Of a stretch of 64,000 nucleotides of DNA, positions 53,396-61,866 are shown piece by piece; the first letter of the stretch is position 1, and each line of letters opens with the position of its first letter. A program made the translations under genes and the position numbers. The DNA is from Nonlabens ulvanivorans (GTDB lineage: Bacteria; Bacteroidota; Bacteroidia; Flavobacteriales; Flavobacteriaceae). The stretch is from the NCBI RefSeq assembly GCF_000732625.1, contig NZ_JPJI01000026.1, forward strand, positions 587,024-651,023, in the 5' to 3' direction. Below the pieces are notes generated by a model, which ran no database searches, was not told where the DNA came from, and saw only the letters and a list, made by a program, of their open reading frames with translations.

Positions 53396-54442
53396 TTATC
53401 TATTTATTCCTTGTCTACTAACCCATCTACGATAAGCAGCTGCATTTGCATTATGTTGACTTAAAGTCTTAGCAAACTTATGATACCCAAAATTTTCAAC
53501 ATTGGCTACAAAATAATAATAACCATGCCTCTCATAATTAAGAACTGCATCTATAGCATTTAAATCTGGCGTGATAATAGGTCCTGGAGGAAGACTTGCG
53601 TACTTATAAGTATTATATGGAGAGTCTATGGTTAAATCAACATACAAAACGCGTTTAATAATCTGACTGAAGTCTTTTTCCTTTAGTTTTTTAGCATAAA
53701 TTACAGTTGGGTCTGCATCGAGTTTAATTCCTCTATTCAATCTATTCATGTAAACACCTGCAACTCTAGGACGTTCATCTACTTTAGCCGTTTCTTTCTG
53801 GACTATACTGGCAAGTGTATAAACTTCTTGAGGTGTGAGATCTATCTTTTTTGCTTTTGCGAGTCTGTCTTCATTCCAGAAATTTTTATAAGCACTTAAC
53901 ATCTTATCTCTCAGTTTTACAGCACTAGTATTCCAGTAACAATCATAAGAATTGGACAAATACATGGTTAGTGCAGTTTCTTCTGTAAACCCATGTTCCT
54001 TTAAAAAAGCTGAATCTTTCATCACTTTTAATAGAGTGAGGCTATCTGGTTCAACCTGCTGTGCTAGCCTACCTGCTAGATTTTCTAGTCGCTCTTGATT
54101 ATTAAATCGCACTTTTACGGGTTGGTTCTGACTGCGAATGGTATTGATAATATCATTATTACTCATTCCTTTTTTAAGAATATAATGTCCAGGTTTTACA
54201 TTTGAGTTGTAACCTTTACGTACCGCAGTTTCATGGAATGCATCTCGGTCTTCAACAGCGTCTGCTACTAGCATAAAAGCGGCATTATAGTCTGCTGTTG
54301 ATGGAATGAAAACTTCAAAAGTTTGAGCCTCAAAGTTTGTATTTGCACTAAAAAAGGTGCTATAAACTTTAAAGGCAAATAAAGACATTGCGATTAAGCC
54401 CACTAGGGCTACTCCTACGATTACGTTTTTATATTTATTCAT
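53396..54442 (-). CDS. mltG: Endolytic transglycosylase MltG (YceG-like)
   Basis: 348 aa from ATG 54442. Inner-membrane enzyme that cuts nascent glycan strands. One N-terminal membrane helix (VIVGVALVGLIAMSLFAF) precedes a LysM-like part (PGHYILKKGMSNNDIIN). The YceG domain follows with LASIVQKETAKVDERPRVAG (catalytic Glu) and LDADPTVIYA, then SPYNTY and the LPPGPI motif. An in-frame start 16 codons upstream overlaps the GNAT gene. ATG 54442 overlaps that gene's stop by eight bases, which is compatible with coupling. It is the last gene of dapF-GNAT-mltG. Confidence 0.9.
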   Translation of the reverse strand: MNKYKNVIVGVALVGLIAMSLFAFKVYSTFFSANTNFEAQTFEVFIPSTADYNAAFMLVADAVEDRDAFHETAVRKGYNSNVKPGHYILKKGMSNNDIINTIRSQNQPVKVRFNNQERLENLAGRLAQQVEPDSLTLLKVMKDSAFLKEHGFTEETALTMYLSNSYDCYWNTSAVKLRDKMLSAYKNFWNEDRLAKAKKIDLTPQEVYTLASIVQKETAKVDERPRVAGVYMNRLNRGIKLDADPTVIYAKKLKEKDFSQIIKRVLYVDLTIDSPYNTYKYASLPPGPIITPDLNAIDAVLNYERHGYYYFVANVENFGYHKFAKTLSQHNANAAAYRRWVSRQGINR

Positions 54443-54956
54443 TAATAAGTTGGTAGGTGATTTCGTTTTTATAAGAAGTTTCTGTGGCAATCCAGTCTTT
54501 TTTTATTCCGCTTTCGCGAAAGCGTAATTTCTCAAACAACTTTCTGCTAGCTTTATTATCCTCTGTAATACCAGCATACAGCTGGTGTAACCTAAGATGC
54601 TTGAAGGCATAATCAATCATTAATTGTAGTCCTTCTGAGGCATAACCCTTTTGACGATCTGCATGTTGAGATATCACGATTCCTACACCAGCACGTTTAT
54701 GATAAGGATCAAAATCGTAAAGATCCACAACACCTATTATTTCTTCTTTTAAATTACAAATGGCAAGTCGCAATTGCTTGACCTCATAGATATCACGATG
54801 CGCGTTTTCTAGATATTCTCTGATTGTATATTTTGAAAATGGCGTCCAGGTATTTCCCACTTCCCATAACTCGGAATTGTTTTCTAGTCTATAGATAAAC
54901 TCCACATCTTCAGGATCTACAGCTCTTAAAAAGCAATGTTGAGATTGTAGCATCAT
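54435..54956 (-). CDS. GNAT N-acetyltransferase (RimJ/RimL type)
   Basis: 173 aa. A GNAT fold with LRAVDPEDVEFIYRLEN at the N-terminus, IGVVDLYDFDPYHKRAGVGI as the beta4 strand region, and the acetyl-CoA binding QHADRQKGYASEGLQLMIDY. The C-terminal part has ITEDNKASRKLFEKL. It resembles the ribosomal-protein or SpeG-like acetyltransferases. The palindrome at 54509-54524 encodes RFRES. It is coupled to dapF upstream (ATGA overlap) and mltG downstream. Confidence 0.87.
   Translation of the reverse strand: MMLQSQHCFLRAVDPEDVEFIYRLENNSELWEVGNTWTPFSKYTIREYLENAHRDIYEVKQLRLAICNLKEEIIGVVDLYDFDPYHKRAGVGIVISQHADRQKGYASEGLQLMIDYAFKHLRLHQLYAGITEDNKASRKLFEKLRFRESGIKKDWIATETSYKNEITYQLINE
54509..54524. repeat. 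CGCTTTCGCGAAAGCG palindrome in the GNAT gene
   Basis: Perfect 16-mer, encoding LRFRES near the GNAT C-terminus. Confidence 0.92.
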
Positions 54957-55735
54957 GCTGTAAAGGTTCCTTTAAAAACTTGCAGCGCAGGTCCTGTGAG
55001 CCATATATTTTCATATCCAGTATCACAAGCTTCAAAAGATACTTTTAAAACACCACCTGGTGTTTCTAAAGTCACCTCATTAGACGCTGTGTGGTTAGTC
55101 TTGTGCATAGCAATAGCAACAGCTGTAACGCCAGTACCGCAACTTAGTGTTTCATCCTCTACTCCACGCTCATAAGTACGTACTTTAAAGGTGTTGTTAT
55201 CTTGAAGCTGAACAAAATTAATATTTGCACCAGCTTTTCCATATACATTATCTCGCAAGTACTTTCCTTCTTTATAAACATCTAGTTCTGTCAAATTTTC
55301 AGTAAGTTGAACATGATGTGGTGATCCAGTATCTGTGAAAACATAGCTGTTTTCTAATCGCATATCTGTAACATCACTCATCTGTAAACTGATAGATATA
55401 TCATCCACAACTCTAGCGTGATGCAAACCATCGATAGCTTCAAAGGTTGCCGTATCTTTTATTATCTCTAGAAATTGAGCAAATCGTACTAGACATCTTC
55501 CTCCATTACCACACATGGTACTTTCCTGGCCATCTGCATTAAAATAAACCATTTTAAAATCTGCCGTAGGATGATTTTCTAACAAAATAAGTCCATCTGC
55601 ACCTATGCCAAATTTTCGGTCACATAATAATTCTATGAGTTTGGTATCGTTTTTGGAAAATAATTGATCACGATTATCAATCATGACAAAGTCGTTACCG
55701 GTTCCTTGGTATTTATAGAATTGTATATGGCTCAT
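54953..55735 (-). CDS. dapF: Diaminopimelate epimerase
   Basis: 260 aa. Converts LL- to meso-diaminopimelate, PLP-independent, in the cytosol. The two catalytic Cys lie in STMCGNGGRC and ETLSCGTGVTAVA. The N-terminal YKYQGTGNDFVMIDNRD and the substrate loop GIGADGLI are family features. It is the first gene of a leftward operon with the GNAT and mltG genes, linking diaminopimelate supply to peptidoglycan processing. The -7 box is so close that the message is nearly leaderless. Confidence 0.95.
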   Translation of the reverse strand: MSHIQFYKYQGTGNDFVMIDNRDQLFSKNDTKLIELLCDRKFGIGADGLILLENHPTADFKMVYFNADGQESTMCGNGGRCLVRFAQFLEIIKDTATFEAIDGLHHARVVDDISISLQMSDVTDMRLENSYVFTDTGSPHHVQLTENLTELDVYKEGKYLRDNVYGKAGANINFVQLQDNNTFKVRTYERGVEDETLSCGTGVTAVAIAMHKTNHTASNEVTLETPGGVLKVSFEACDTGYENIWLTGPALQVFKGTFTA

Positions 55736-55740
55736 AATTG

Positions 55741-55748
55741 CAAAGGTA
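55741..55748 (-). promoter_or_regulatory. -7 box of dapF (near-leaderless)
   Basis: TACCTTTG on the minus strand, an exact TAnnTTTG, ending 5 nt before the dapF ATG. Confidence 0.45.
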
Positions 55749-55959
55749 AAGCGAAAACTTTTTTCTAACGCTTATGGCCGCAATTTCTTAATGATCATAA
55801 TAAAGAGGAAAATAGATGATACAGCTGTTATAAAATTAAAAAAGAAATCTATTTCTTAAAAAGCTTATGCTCAACTGTTAAATAAGGTTAAACTAATATG
55901 TATTGTACAATCACTAAACTAATTTTAAGTTATTAAGTCATAATAGAAAAAGAAAGCAA

Positions 55960-57366
55960 ATGAAAACATTTATCAAATCTCTAGGAATGGCTATTCTAGG
56001 TGGAATAGTCGCATTAGGCGGTTACCAACTGGTACAAAATGAAGAATCTAATGGTGCCATCACTCAATCATCTATCATAGAAAGCCCTTTACCGGTAACA
56101 CCTGTTTCTTACACAGGCAACACCTCTATTGCTGGTGTAGATTTTACTGAAGCAGCAGAAAAAACCGTACACTCTGTGGTACATGTAATTAATAAAACAG
56201 TCGCTAGAGCACCTATGTCCATGGCAGATGTATGGGCAGGACGCACTCCATACCGTGAGGCTATAGGAACAGGTAGCGGTGTTATTATCACACCCGATGG
56301 TTATATAATCACTAACAATCACGTGATTAAAAATTCTAACCATTTACAAGTGACGTTAAACAACAATCAAACTTATAAGGCAGAACTTATAGGAGCAGAT
56401 GAAGAAAGTGATATCGCATTAATTAAAATTGATACCGATGAGGATTTACCGTTTGTTCCTTTTGGCGATTCTAATAATGCTAAAATTGGAGAATGGGTAC
56501 TAGCAGTAGGAAACCCTTTTAATCTTACCAGTACAGTAACCGCAGGAATTATAAGCGCAAAAGGTCGTGACCTTGAATCTCGTGATTCAAAAGTCCAATC
56601 GTTTATTCAAACAGACGCAGCAGTTAATCCAGGGAACTCTGGTGGTGCGCTAGTAAATACACGTGGTGAACTTATAGGAATTAATACAGCAATTAAATCT
56701 CAAACAGGTTCTTATATAGGTTACTCATTTGCAGTGCCGTCTAATAATGCTCGTAAAATCATCGAGGATTTTATGGAGTTTGGTTTTGTACAAAAAGGTA
56801 TGTTAGGTATCAGAGGAACGGACCTAAACGGGACAAACTCTAAAGAATTTGGCCTTAACTCTACTGAAGGAATATATGTAGCAGAAATCGTAGAAGATAG
56901 CGGTGCCGATAAAAGTGATTTACAGAAAGGAGATGTAATCACTTCTCTAGATGGTGTTAAAATCAGTAAGTTCTCTGAATTATCTGGTTATATAAAAACC
57001 AAAAATCCAGGTGATGTTGTTAACGCCGAAGTGATTAGAAAAAACAATCTGATTCAAATACCTATCACTATTACAAAAAATAATACGGTAACCATCCCAC
57101 AAATTGAAATGGAATTGCGCAACTTAACCGGTGAAGAAAAAAAGATCTTTGATGTTAAGGATGGAGTGAAAATCACTAAAACAATAGGTAAATTATCACG
57201 TTACAACCTCAGCGATTATATTGTCACAAAAGTTAATGATACAGATGTAACAGACATAGATGATATTCAGGCTGTTTTAAGAGATGTTGTTCCAAATGAA
57301 ACGCTATTGATTCAAATGAAAAATTCTAAAGGTGAAATAGAACGTTTCCGATACACAGTGAATTAG
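55960..57366 (+). CDS. Do/HtrA (DegP-type) periplasmic serine protease
   Basis: 468 aa. An N-terminal anchor or signal (SLGMAILGGIVALGGYQL) is followed by a trypsin-like domain with His121 (ITNNHVIKN), Asp151 (EESDIALIKI) and Ser227 (NPGNSGGALV). Two PDZ domains follow (residues about 270-360 and 375-465: VAEIVEDSGADKSDLQKGDV, then a shorter second one). Members cut misfolded envelope proteins and act as chaperones under heat or envelope stress. The 224-bp upstream gap shows no box I can name. It is followed by a strong terminator. Confidence 0.93.
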   Translation: MKTFIKSLGMAILGGIVALGGYQLVQNEESNGAITQSSIIESPLPVTPVSYTGNTSIAGVDFTEAAEKTVHSVVHVINKTVARAPMSMADVWAGRTPYREAIGTGSGVIITPDGYIITNNHVIKNSNHLQVTLNNNQTYKAELIGADEESDIALIKIDTDEDLPFVPFGDSNNAKIGEWVLAVGNPFNLTSTVTAGIISAKGRDLESRDSKVQSFIQTDAAVNPGNSGGALVNTRGELIGINTAIKSQTGSYIGYSFAVPSNNARKIIEDFMEFGFVQKGMLGIRGTDLNGTNSKEFGLNSTEGIYVAEIVEDSGADKSDLQKGDVITSLDGVKISKFSELSGYIKTKNPGDVVNAEVIRKNNLIQIPITITKNNTVTIPQIEMELRNLTGEEKKIFDVKDGVKITKTIGKLSRYNLSDYIVTKVNDTDVTDIDDIQAVLRDVVPNETLLIQMKNSKGEIERFRYTVN

Positions 57367-57384
57367 TAAATAATTATATAGCAT

Positions 57385-57420
57385 AAAAAAGCAGCTCATT
57401 ATTGATGAGCTGCTTTTTTT
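57385..57420. terminator. Bidirectional intrinsic terminator
   Basis: AAAAAAGCAGCTCAT/ATGAGCTGCTTTTTT 15-bp perfect stem with a 5-nt loop. It serves the HtrA gene and probably the leftward csaA gene. Confidence 0.92.
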
Positions 57421-57448
57421 TATAAATGCTAATATTAAATTAACGACA

Positions 57449-57781
57449 CTAACTTACTCTATCACCATTGTTTGCAGTCGCACTGGGCTGTAAAAGTATC
57501 ACGTCTTTATTATCTCCTACTACTCCTAACACAAGGCATTCACTCATGAAATTTGCAATTTGTTTCTTAGGGAAATTTATCACAGCAACGACTTGTTTTC
57601 CTACCAGTTCATTTTTATCATATCGCGTTGTGATTTGAGCACTTGTTTTTTTAATACCTAGAGAACCAAAGTCAATTTGTAATTGATAAGCAGGATTTCT
57701 AGCCTCTGGAAAATCACTTACCGTAAGCACAGTTCCTACTCGCATGTCTATCTTTTCAAAATCGCTCCAAGAAATCTCCAT
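57449..57781 (-). CDS. csaA: tRNA-binding domain chaperone CsaA
   Basis: 110 aa, one OB-fold tRNA-binding domain. The motifs are DFEKIDMRVGTVL, FPEARNPAYQLQIDFG, KKTSAQIT and VVAVINFPKKQIANFMSE, which are those of CsaA/YgjH. CsaA is a dimeric protein with SecB-like, export-related chaperone activity in Gram-positives; the bacteroidal role is inferred. The ATG overlaps the stop of the upstream gene by one base, so the two are coupled. Confidence 0.92.
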   Translation of the reverse strand: MEISWSDFEKIDMRVGTVLTVSDFPEARNPAYQLQIDFGSLGIKKTSAQITTRYDKNELVGKQVVAVINFPKKQIANFMSECLVLGVVGDNKDVILLQPSATANNGDRVS

Positions 57782-58080
57782 TAATGCATTCTTAATTTCT
57801 CTATCATTTCACGAGAAATAGCAACATCTGCTCCATAAGCATCTAACAATAATCCTTTTTCACCATCTGAACATTCTAGTGCATACAATATCATATTATC
57901 ACCAGGATTAGTCATTCCCTCAAATCTAAAAAATTGCACAACTTCTATCTCGCCTGCCTTCCATTCTTTTTTTAAATGTTTAGAATGCACGCCATCTTCT
58001 ACCAAGTCAAAATCTATCGTGTATCCTTTGGACTGTAAATCCTCTACTGCTTCTGTTACTGTGTCGTATCCTTTTTTCAT
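57781..58080 (-). CDS. Small conserved protein (often named phosphoribosylpyrophosphate synthetase)
   Basis: 99 aa, one domain. I recognise the pattern (KKGYDTVTEAVEDLQSKGY, then VVQFFRFEGMTNPGDNMILY and GLLLDAYGADVAIS) as a small conserved Bacteroidota family that is commonly labelled phosphoribosylpyrophosphate synthetase. It lacks the PRPP loop and is far too short for that enzyme, so that name should not be trusted. It lies upstream of csaA and overlaps it by one base. The role is unknown. Confidence 0.82.
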   Translation of the reverse strand: MKKGYDTVTEAVEDLQSKGYTIDFDLVEDGVHSKHLKKEWKAGEIEVVQFFRFEGMTNPGDNMILYALECSDGEKGLLLDAYGADVAISREMIEKLRMH

Positions 58081-58171
58081 CTTTTTATTTTAAATTTAAA
58101 AAAATTAAATCCAATCTTCACAGGTTTAAAAAAACTTTAAGTAATCTTTTTATGGCTATTTTTTATAATTA

Positions 58172-58187
58172 CGCTTTCGCGAAAGCG
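58172..58187. repeat. CGCTTTCGCGAAAGCG palindrome, intergenic
   Basis: Perfect 16-mer in the 148-bp divergent gap, 41 nt before the thioredoxin-like gene at 58229. Confidence 0.92.
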
Positions 58188-58228
58188 TAACAAAAATCAT
58201 TTTCATACTACTAATAATAAAAAACTAA

Positions 58229-58783
58229 ATGGCTCTAACTCCTTCTACCATGCTGCCTTTAAACACAAAGGCACCTCAATTTCAATTACTGGATACTATT
58301 AGTGGTGATATGTTGTCTTTTGATCAAATTAAAGGCAAAAAAGGAACTGTAGTCATGTTTATATGCAATCACTGTCCATTTGTTATTCATGTTAATGAGG
58401 AAATTGTAAGAATGGCAAATGATTACAGAATCCTTGGTTTTGGATTTGTAGCGATATCTAGTAATGATATTGAAAGATATCCACAAGACTCACCAGATAT
58501 GATGTATAAAACGGCTATGGAAAACGATTATACTTTTCCATATTTATACGACCAAAGTCAAGAAGTTGCAAAAGCATATGATGCGGCGTGCACTCCAGAT
58601 TTTTATCTTTTTGATAGTGAGGACTTCCTGGTTTATAGAGGTCAACTAGACGATTCTAGACCTGGAAATGGCATACCATTAACGGGACGTTCTTTAAGAG
58701 AAGCGATGGATGCCATAATGGGAAATAAAAAAGTCCCTACAGTTCAAAAACCTAGTATGGGTTGTGGTATTAAATGGATCTAA
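58229..58783 (+). CDS. Cytosolic thioredoxin-fold (AhpC/redoxin-type) protein
   Basis: 184 aa, no signal peptide. A redoxin domain with CxxC in MFICNHCPFVIHVNEE (Cys46, Cys49), PYLYDQSQEVAKAY and a cis-Pro region ACTPDFYLFD. It shares the CNxCPF arrangement with the lipoprotein at 34777, but without the His-rich linker and lipid anchor, so the two look like paralogues for different compartments. The C-terminal KPSMGCGIKWI adds another Cys near the end. Confidence 0.87.
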   Translation: MALTPSTMLPLNTKAPQFQLLDTISGDMLSFDQIKGKKGTVVMFICNHCPFVIHVNEEIVRMANDYRILGFGFVAISSNDIERYPQDSPDMMYKTAMENDYTFPYLYDQSQEVAKAYDAACTPDFYLFDSEDFLVYRGQLDDSRPGNGIPLTGRSLREAMDAIMGNKKVPTVQKPSMGCGIKWI

Positions 58784-58841
58784 TTAAGGTTGCACGTTTT
58801 AAAGTTGATGACACCTGATACAGCAACTTTAGGCTTTTGAA

Positions 58842-59378
58842 TTATTGACCTAAATGAATCATCGCAAAAATGGCGTAATTAATCATGTCCTGATAATTTG
58901 CGTCTAGTCCTTCAGAGACAATGGTTTTACCTTTATTATCTTCAATTTGTTTTACTCTTAAAAGTTTTTGAAGAATTAAGTCTGTAAGCGAGCTTACTCT
59001 CATATCTCGCCATGCCTCGCCATAATCATGATTTTTATCCATCATCAACTTTTTAGTAACTGCTACATGATGGTCGTATAATTCTAAAGATTGCTCTAAC
59101 GTTAAATCAGGCTGCTCTACCACACCTTTTTCTAGCTGTACTAGCGCGATGATAGAATAATTGATAATTCCTATAAACTCACTTTCCTGACCTTCGTCAA
59201 CTTTAGATTCTGCAAGTGTTTGTAATCCTCTAATGCGTTGTGCTTTAATAAAAATCTGATCTGTAAGCGATGGCAGTCTTAAAATGCGCCATGCACTACC
59301 ATAATCTTTCATTTTCTTTGAGAAAAGATCTCTACAGGTTGTAACTACTGCATCATATTGCTGACTGGTCTGGGACAT
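58842..59378 (-). CDS. DUF1599 protein with an internal duplication
   Basis: 178 aa. The DUF1599 unit occurs twice: once around residues 18-55 (KMKDYGSAWRILRLPSLTDQ) and once around 112-148 (KNHDYGEAWRDMRVSSLTDL). Each has a D-Y-G-x-A-W-R core and a following basic helix, and each ends in an MINYAI/IINYSI helix. I believe Pfam renamed this family as a nucleotide-modification-associated domain. It looks like an all-helical MazG-like fold, so a nucleotide-related enzyme is plausible but unproven. It is divergent from folP. Confidence 0.83.
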   Translation of the reverse strand: MSQTSQQYDAVVTTCRDLFSKKMKDYGSAWRILRLPSLTDQIFIKAQRIRGLQTLAESKVDEGQESEFIGIINYSIIALVQLEKGVVEQPDLTLEQSLELYDHHVAVTKKLMMDKNHDYGEAWRDMRVSSLTDLILQKLLRVKQIEDNKGKTIVSEGLDANYQDMINYAIFAMIHLGQ

Positions 59379-59434
59379 AAACGGATAATATTTTGTGTAA
59401 ATTTCGGCTTTAAATTTTAAATAACCATAATTTA

Positions 59435-60265
59435 ATGCATACCATCAACTGTAACGGTAGATTAATAGACCTGTCCACACCACGCGTGATGGGTATTGTT
59501 AATGTGACACCAGATTCTTTTTATGATGGCGGTAAATTAAAATCAGACTCAGATCTAATAAATCAGGTCACTAAAATGTTAACTGATGGCGCTACATTTA
59601 TAGATATAGGTGGTTATAGTTCTAGACCCGATGGAGTCAACATATCAGTTGACGAAGAGTTGAACCGTGTAATTCCGGTGCTAGAAGTATTGAGTAAAGA
59701 ATTTAATAATCTGAATATAAGTATAGATAGTTTCAGAGCTAAAGTAATGGACCAAGCAATACAACATGGCGCAAATATGGTTAATGATATAAGTGCTGGA
59801 ACGCTAGATGAAAAAGTCATAGAAACGGTGGCTCATCATCAAATTCCTTACATAATGATGCACATGCGTGGCACGCCACAAACTATGAAGTCTTTAACTG
59901 ATTATGACAACCTTATAAAAGATATTAATATTTATTTTTCCCAACGCATTGCTACCGCAAGGGCTGCAGGTATTAATGATGTTATTATTGATCCAGGCTA
60001 TGGGTTTGCAAAAACAATTGATCAAAATTATCATTTACTTAAAAACCAAAGACTATTAAAATTTCATGATGTACCTATCCTATCAGGTATATCCCGTAAG
60101 TCCATGATATACAAAACACTAGACATTAAAGCATCGCAAGCACTTAACGGCACTAGTGCTTTACATATGATCTGCCTACAACAAGAAGCTTCTATCTTAC
60201 GCGTTCACGATGTTAAAGAAGCCATGGAAGTGATTCAACTATATCATATATTAGAATCAAATTAA
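59435..60265 (+). CDS. folP: Dihydropteroate synthase
   Basis: 276 aa, TIM-barrel enzyme joining p-aminobenzoate to dihydropterin pyrophosphate in folate synthesis. The motifs are MGIVNVTPDSFYDGG (substrate-binding loop), DIGGYSSRPDG, NISIDSFRAKV, NDISAGT, MMHMRGTPQTM and IIDPGYGFAK, which place it clearly in the FolP family. It is followed 27 nt later by cdaA on the same strand. I recall the folP-cdaA pairing from Bacteroidota, but the link is not functionally explained. Confidence 0.95.
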   Translation: MHTINCNGRLIDLSTPRVMGIVNVTPDSFYDGGKLKSDSDLINQVTKMLTDGATFIDIGGYSSRPDGVNISVDEELNRVIPVLEVLSKEFNNLNISIDSFRAKVMDQAIQHGANMVNDISAGTLDEKVIETVAHHQIPYIMMHMRGTPQTMKSLTDYDNLIKDINIYFSQRIATARAAGINDVIIDPGYGFAKTIDQNYHLLKNQRLLKFHDVPILSGISRKSMIYKTLDIKASQALNGTSALHMICLQQEASILRVHDVKEAMEVIQLYHILESN

Positions 60266-60292
60266 ACTCTATTTTTACAAAAACCGATCCCT

Positions 60293-61069
60293 TTGGAATT
60301 ACCAGATTTAAGAATTCTCGACGTTATAGATATTTTGTTAGTGGCAGCACTAACCTTTTATCTATATAGACTGGTAAAAGGCACACCTGCAATAAACATT
60401 TTTATTGGAATAGTGATTATCTATATCATTTATAGCATTACAGAAACGCTTAAAATGGAATTACTTAGTCGTGCTTTAGGTGCTTTTACTGGTGCCGGAG
60501 TTTTTGCTTTGATTGTTGTATTTCAACAAGAGATTAGAAAATTTTTATTAATGCTGGGCTCTACAAATTTTACTTCTCGTAAAGGTTTCTTAAAGCAGCT
60601 TCACTTTTTTAAAGATGATATCGATACAGATCATACTGCTGTAGATCAAATTGTAAAGGCCTGTGGTGAGATGTCTAACACGTTTACAGGTGCATTAATA
60701 GTAATTAAAAGAGATGGATCACTAGATTTTGTAAAAAACACTGGTGATGAGCAAGATATCGTAGTGAACACTTCAATTATTAAAAGTATCTTTTTTAAAA
60801 ATTCGCCATTACATGATGGTGCCATGATCATTGAAGGCAACCGTATCACTGCTACTCGAGTTATTTTACCGGTATCTGATAATAGAAGTATCCCTCAACG
60901 TTTTGGATTACGTCATCGTGCAGCAGTAGGCGTTACTGAAAGAAGTAATGCCATCGCTATTGCGGTAAGTGAAGAAACCGGTCAAATTTCTCTAATTAAT
61001 AATGCTGAATTTGAAACTTTTGAGAATTTAGAAGACCTATCTGTAAGGATAAAAAAACATCTCGAGTGA
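60293..61069 (+). CDS. cdaA: Diadenylate cyclase CdaA family
   Basis: 258 aa. Makes cyclic di-AMP from two ATP. Three N-terminal membrane helices (residues about 8-80: IDILLVAALTFYLYRLV, INIFIGIVIIYIIYSI and AFTGAGVFALIVVFQQEI) lead to the DisA_N catalytic domain with LHDGAMIIEGNRI (DGA) and GLRHRAAVGVTERS (RHR). The start is TTG, as no suitable ATG lies nearby and the N-terminus matches homologues. The stop overlaps the next gene's GTG by four bases. No cdaR is adjacent. Confidence 0.93.
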   Translation: MELPDLRILDVIDILLVAALTFYLYRLVKGTPAINIFIGIVIIYIIYSITETLKMELLSRALGAFTGAGVFALIVVFQQEIRKFLLMLGSTNFTSRKGFLKQLHFFKDDIDTDHTAVDQIVKACGEMSNTFTGALIVIKRDGSLDFVKNTGDEQDIVVNTSIIKSIFFKNSPLHDGAMIIEGNRITATRVILPVSDNRSIPQRFGLRHRAAVGVTERSNAIAIAVSEETGQISLINNAEFETFENLEDLSVRIKKHLE

Positions 61070-61866
61070 AAACCTGTAAAAATTGTACCACCAGATACTC
61101 TAGTAAATTCAATTATTGTCCGCATTGCGGTGCACAATGGTTGGACTACAGACTTACACCTCGTAAAATCACAGCAGAGTTTACTGAACGTTATTTAGGA
61201 ACTGAAAATGTTTTTATTAAAACTTGTGTTACACTATTCCGATATCCTGAAGATGTTATAAATGGATATATCACAGGACAACGCAAGAAGTATGTTAATG
61301 TGATTAATTTCTTCTTTATTAGTTTAACGCTATTCGGAATTCACATATTTGTGCTTAAAAACTTTTATCCAGAATTACTAGGGTTTGACACAGTATCTTC
61401 AAATGAAAAAAACGCAGAAGAATACCTTTCCTATTTCTATGACTATATGGGGCTATTAACCTCATTATTCATCCCTTTTTATGCATTAACTGGCTGGGTG
61501 ACATTTTATAAAAAGTCATATAATTTTGTAGAACACCTTGTGCTATTCGGCTATGTTTTTGGATTAATAAATCTGATAACGGTATTATTAACGCCTGTAA
61601 TCATTATTACATCTCTGAATTATTTTCAGATGTCTTCGGTTCTATCTATTTTCTATTTTATTTTAATAGGTTGGTACTATAAAAGGATATTTAAATTATC
61701 ATTTTGGAAAACGGTTTGGAAAACTTTTTTAATGACCATCCTCTACTTTATTGTACAGTCCATCATCACTTTAATCATAGGTATGATTATAATTGCAGGA
61801 ATAGTTATTTTTTATCCTGATTTACTAGAAGGTCTTAATATCAAATTGAATGGAACGCAACTGTAA
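61066..61866 (+). CDS. DUF3667 zinc-ribbon membrane protein, first copy
   Basis: 266 aa. An N-terminal zinc ribbon with CxxC twice (Cys4, Cys7, Cys18, Cys21: TCKNCTTRYSSKFNYCPHCG) is followed by RYLGTENVFIKTC and four to six membrane helices in the DUF3667 domain (INFFFISLTLFGIHIFVL, YYKRIFKLSFWKTVWK and others). The start is GTG, overlapping the cdaA stop (GTGA). It overlaps the second copy by 17 nt. Position directly after cdaA suggests a c-di-AMP-linked or osmotic role; that is inference. Confidence 0.83.
   Translation: MKTCKNCTTRYSSKFNYCPHCGAQWLDYRLTPRKITAEFTERYLGTENVFIKTCVTLFRYPEDVINGYITGQRKKYVNVINFFFISLTLFGIHIFVLKNFYPELLGFDTVSSNEKNAEEYLSYFYDYMGLLTSLFIPFYALTGWVTFYKKSYNFVEHLVLFGYVFGLINLITVLLTPVIIITSLNYFQMSSVLSIFYFILIGWYYKRIFKLSFWKTVWKTFLMTILYFIVQSIITLIIGMIIIAGIVIFYPDLLEGLNIKLNGTQL

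Noticed and set aside
57781-58080. Phosphoribosylpyrophosphate synthetase
   Set aside because: 99 aa with no PRPP-binding loop; the name seems to be an inherited misannotation.
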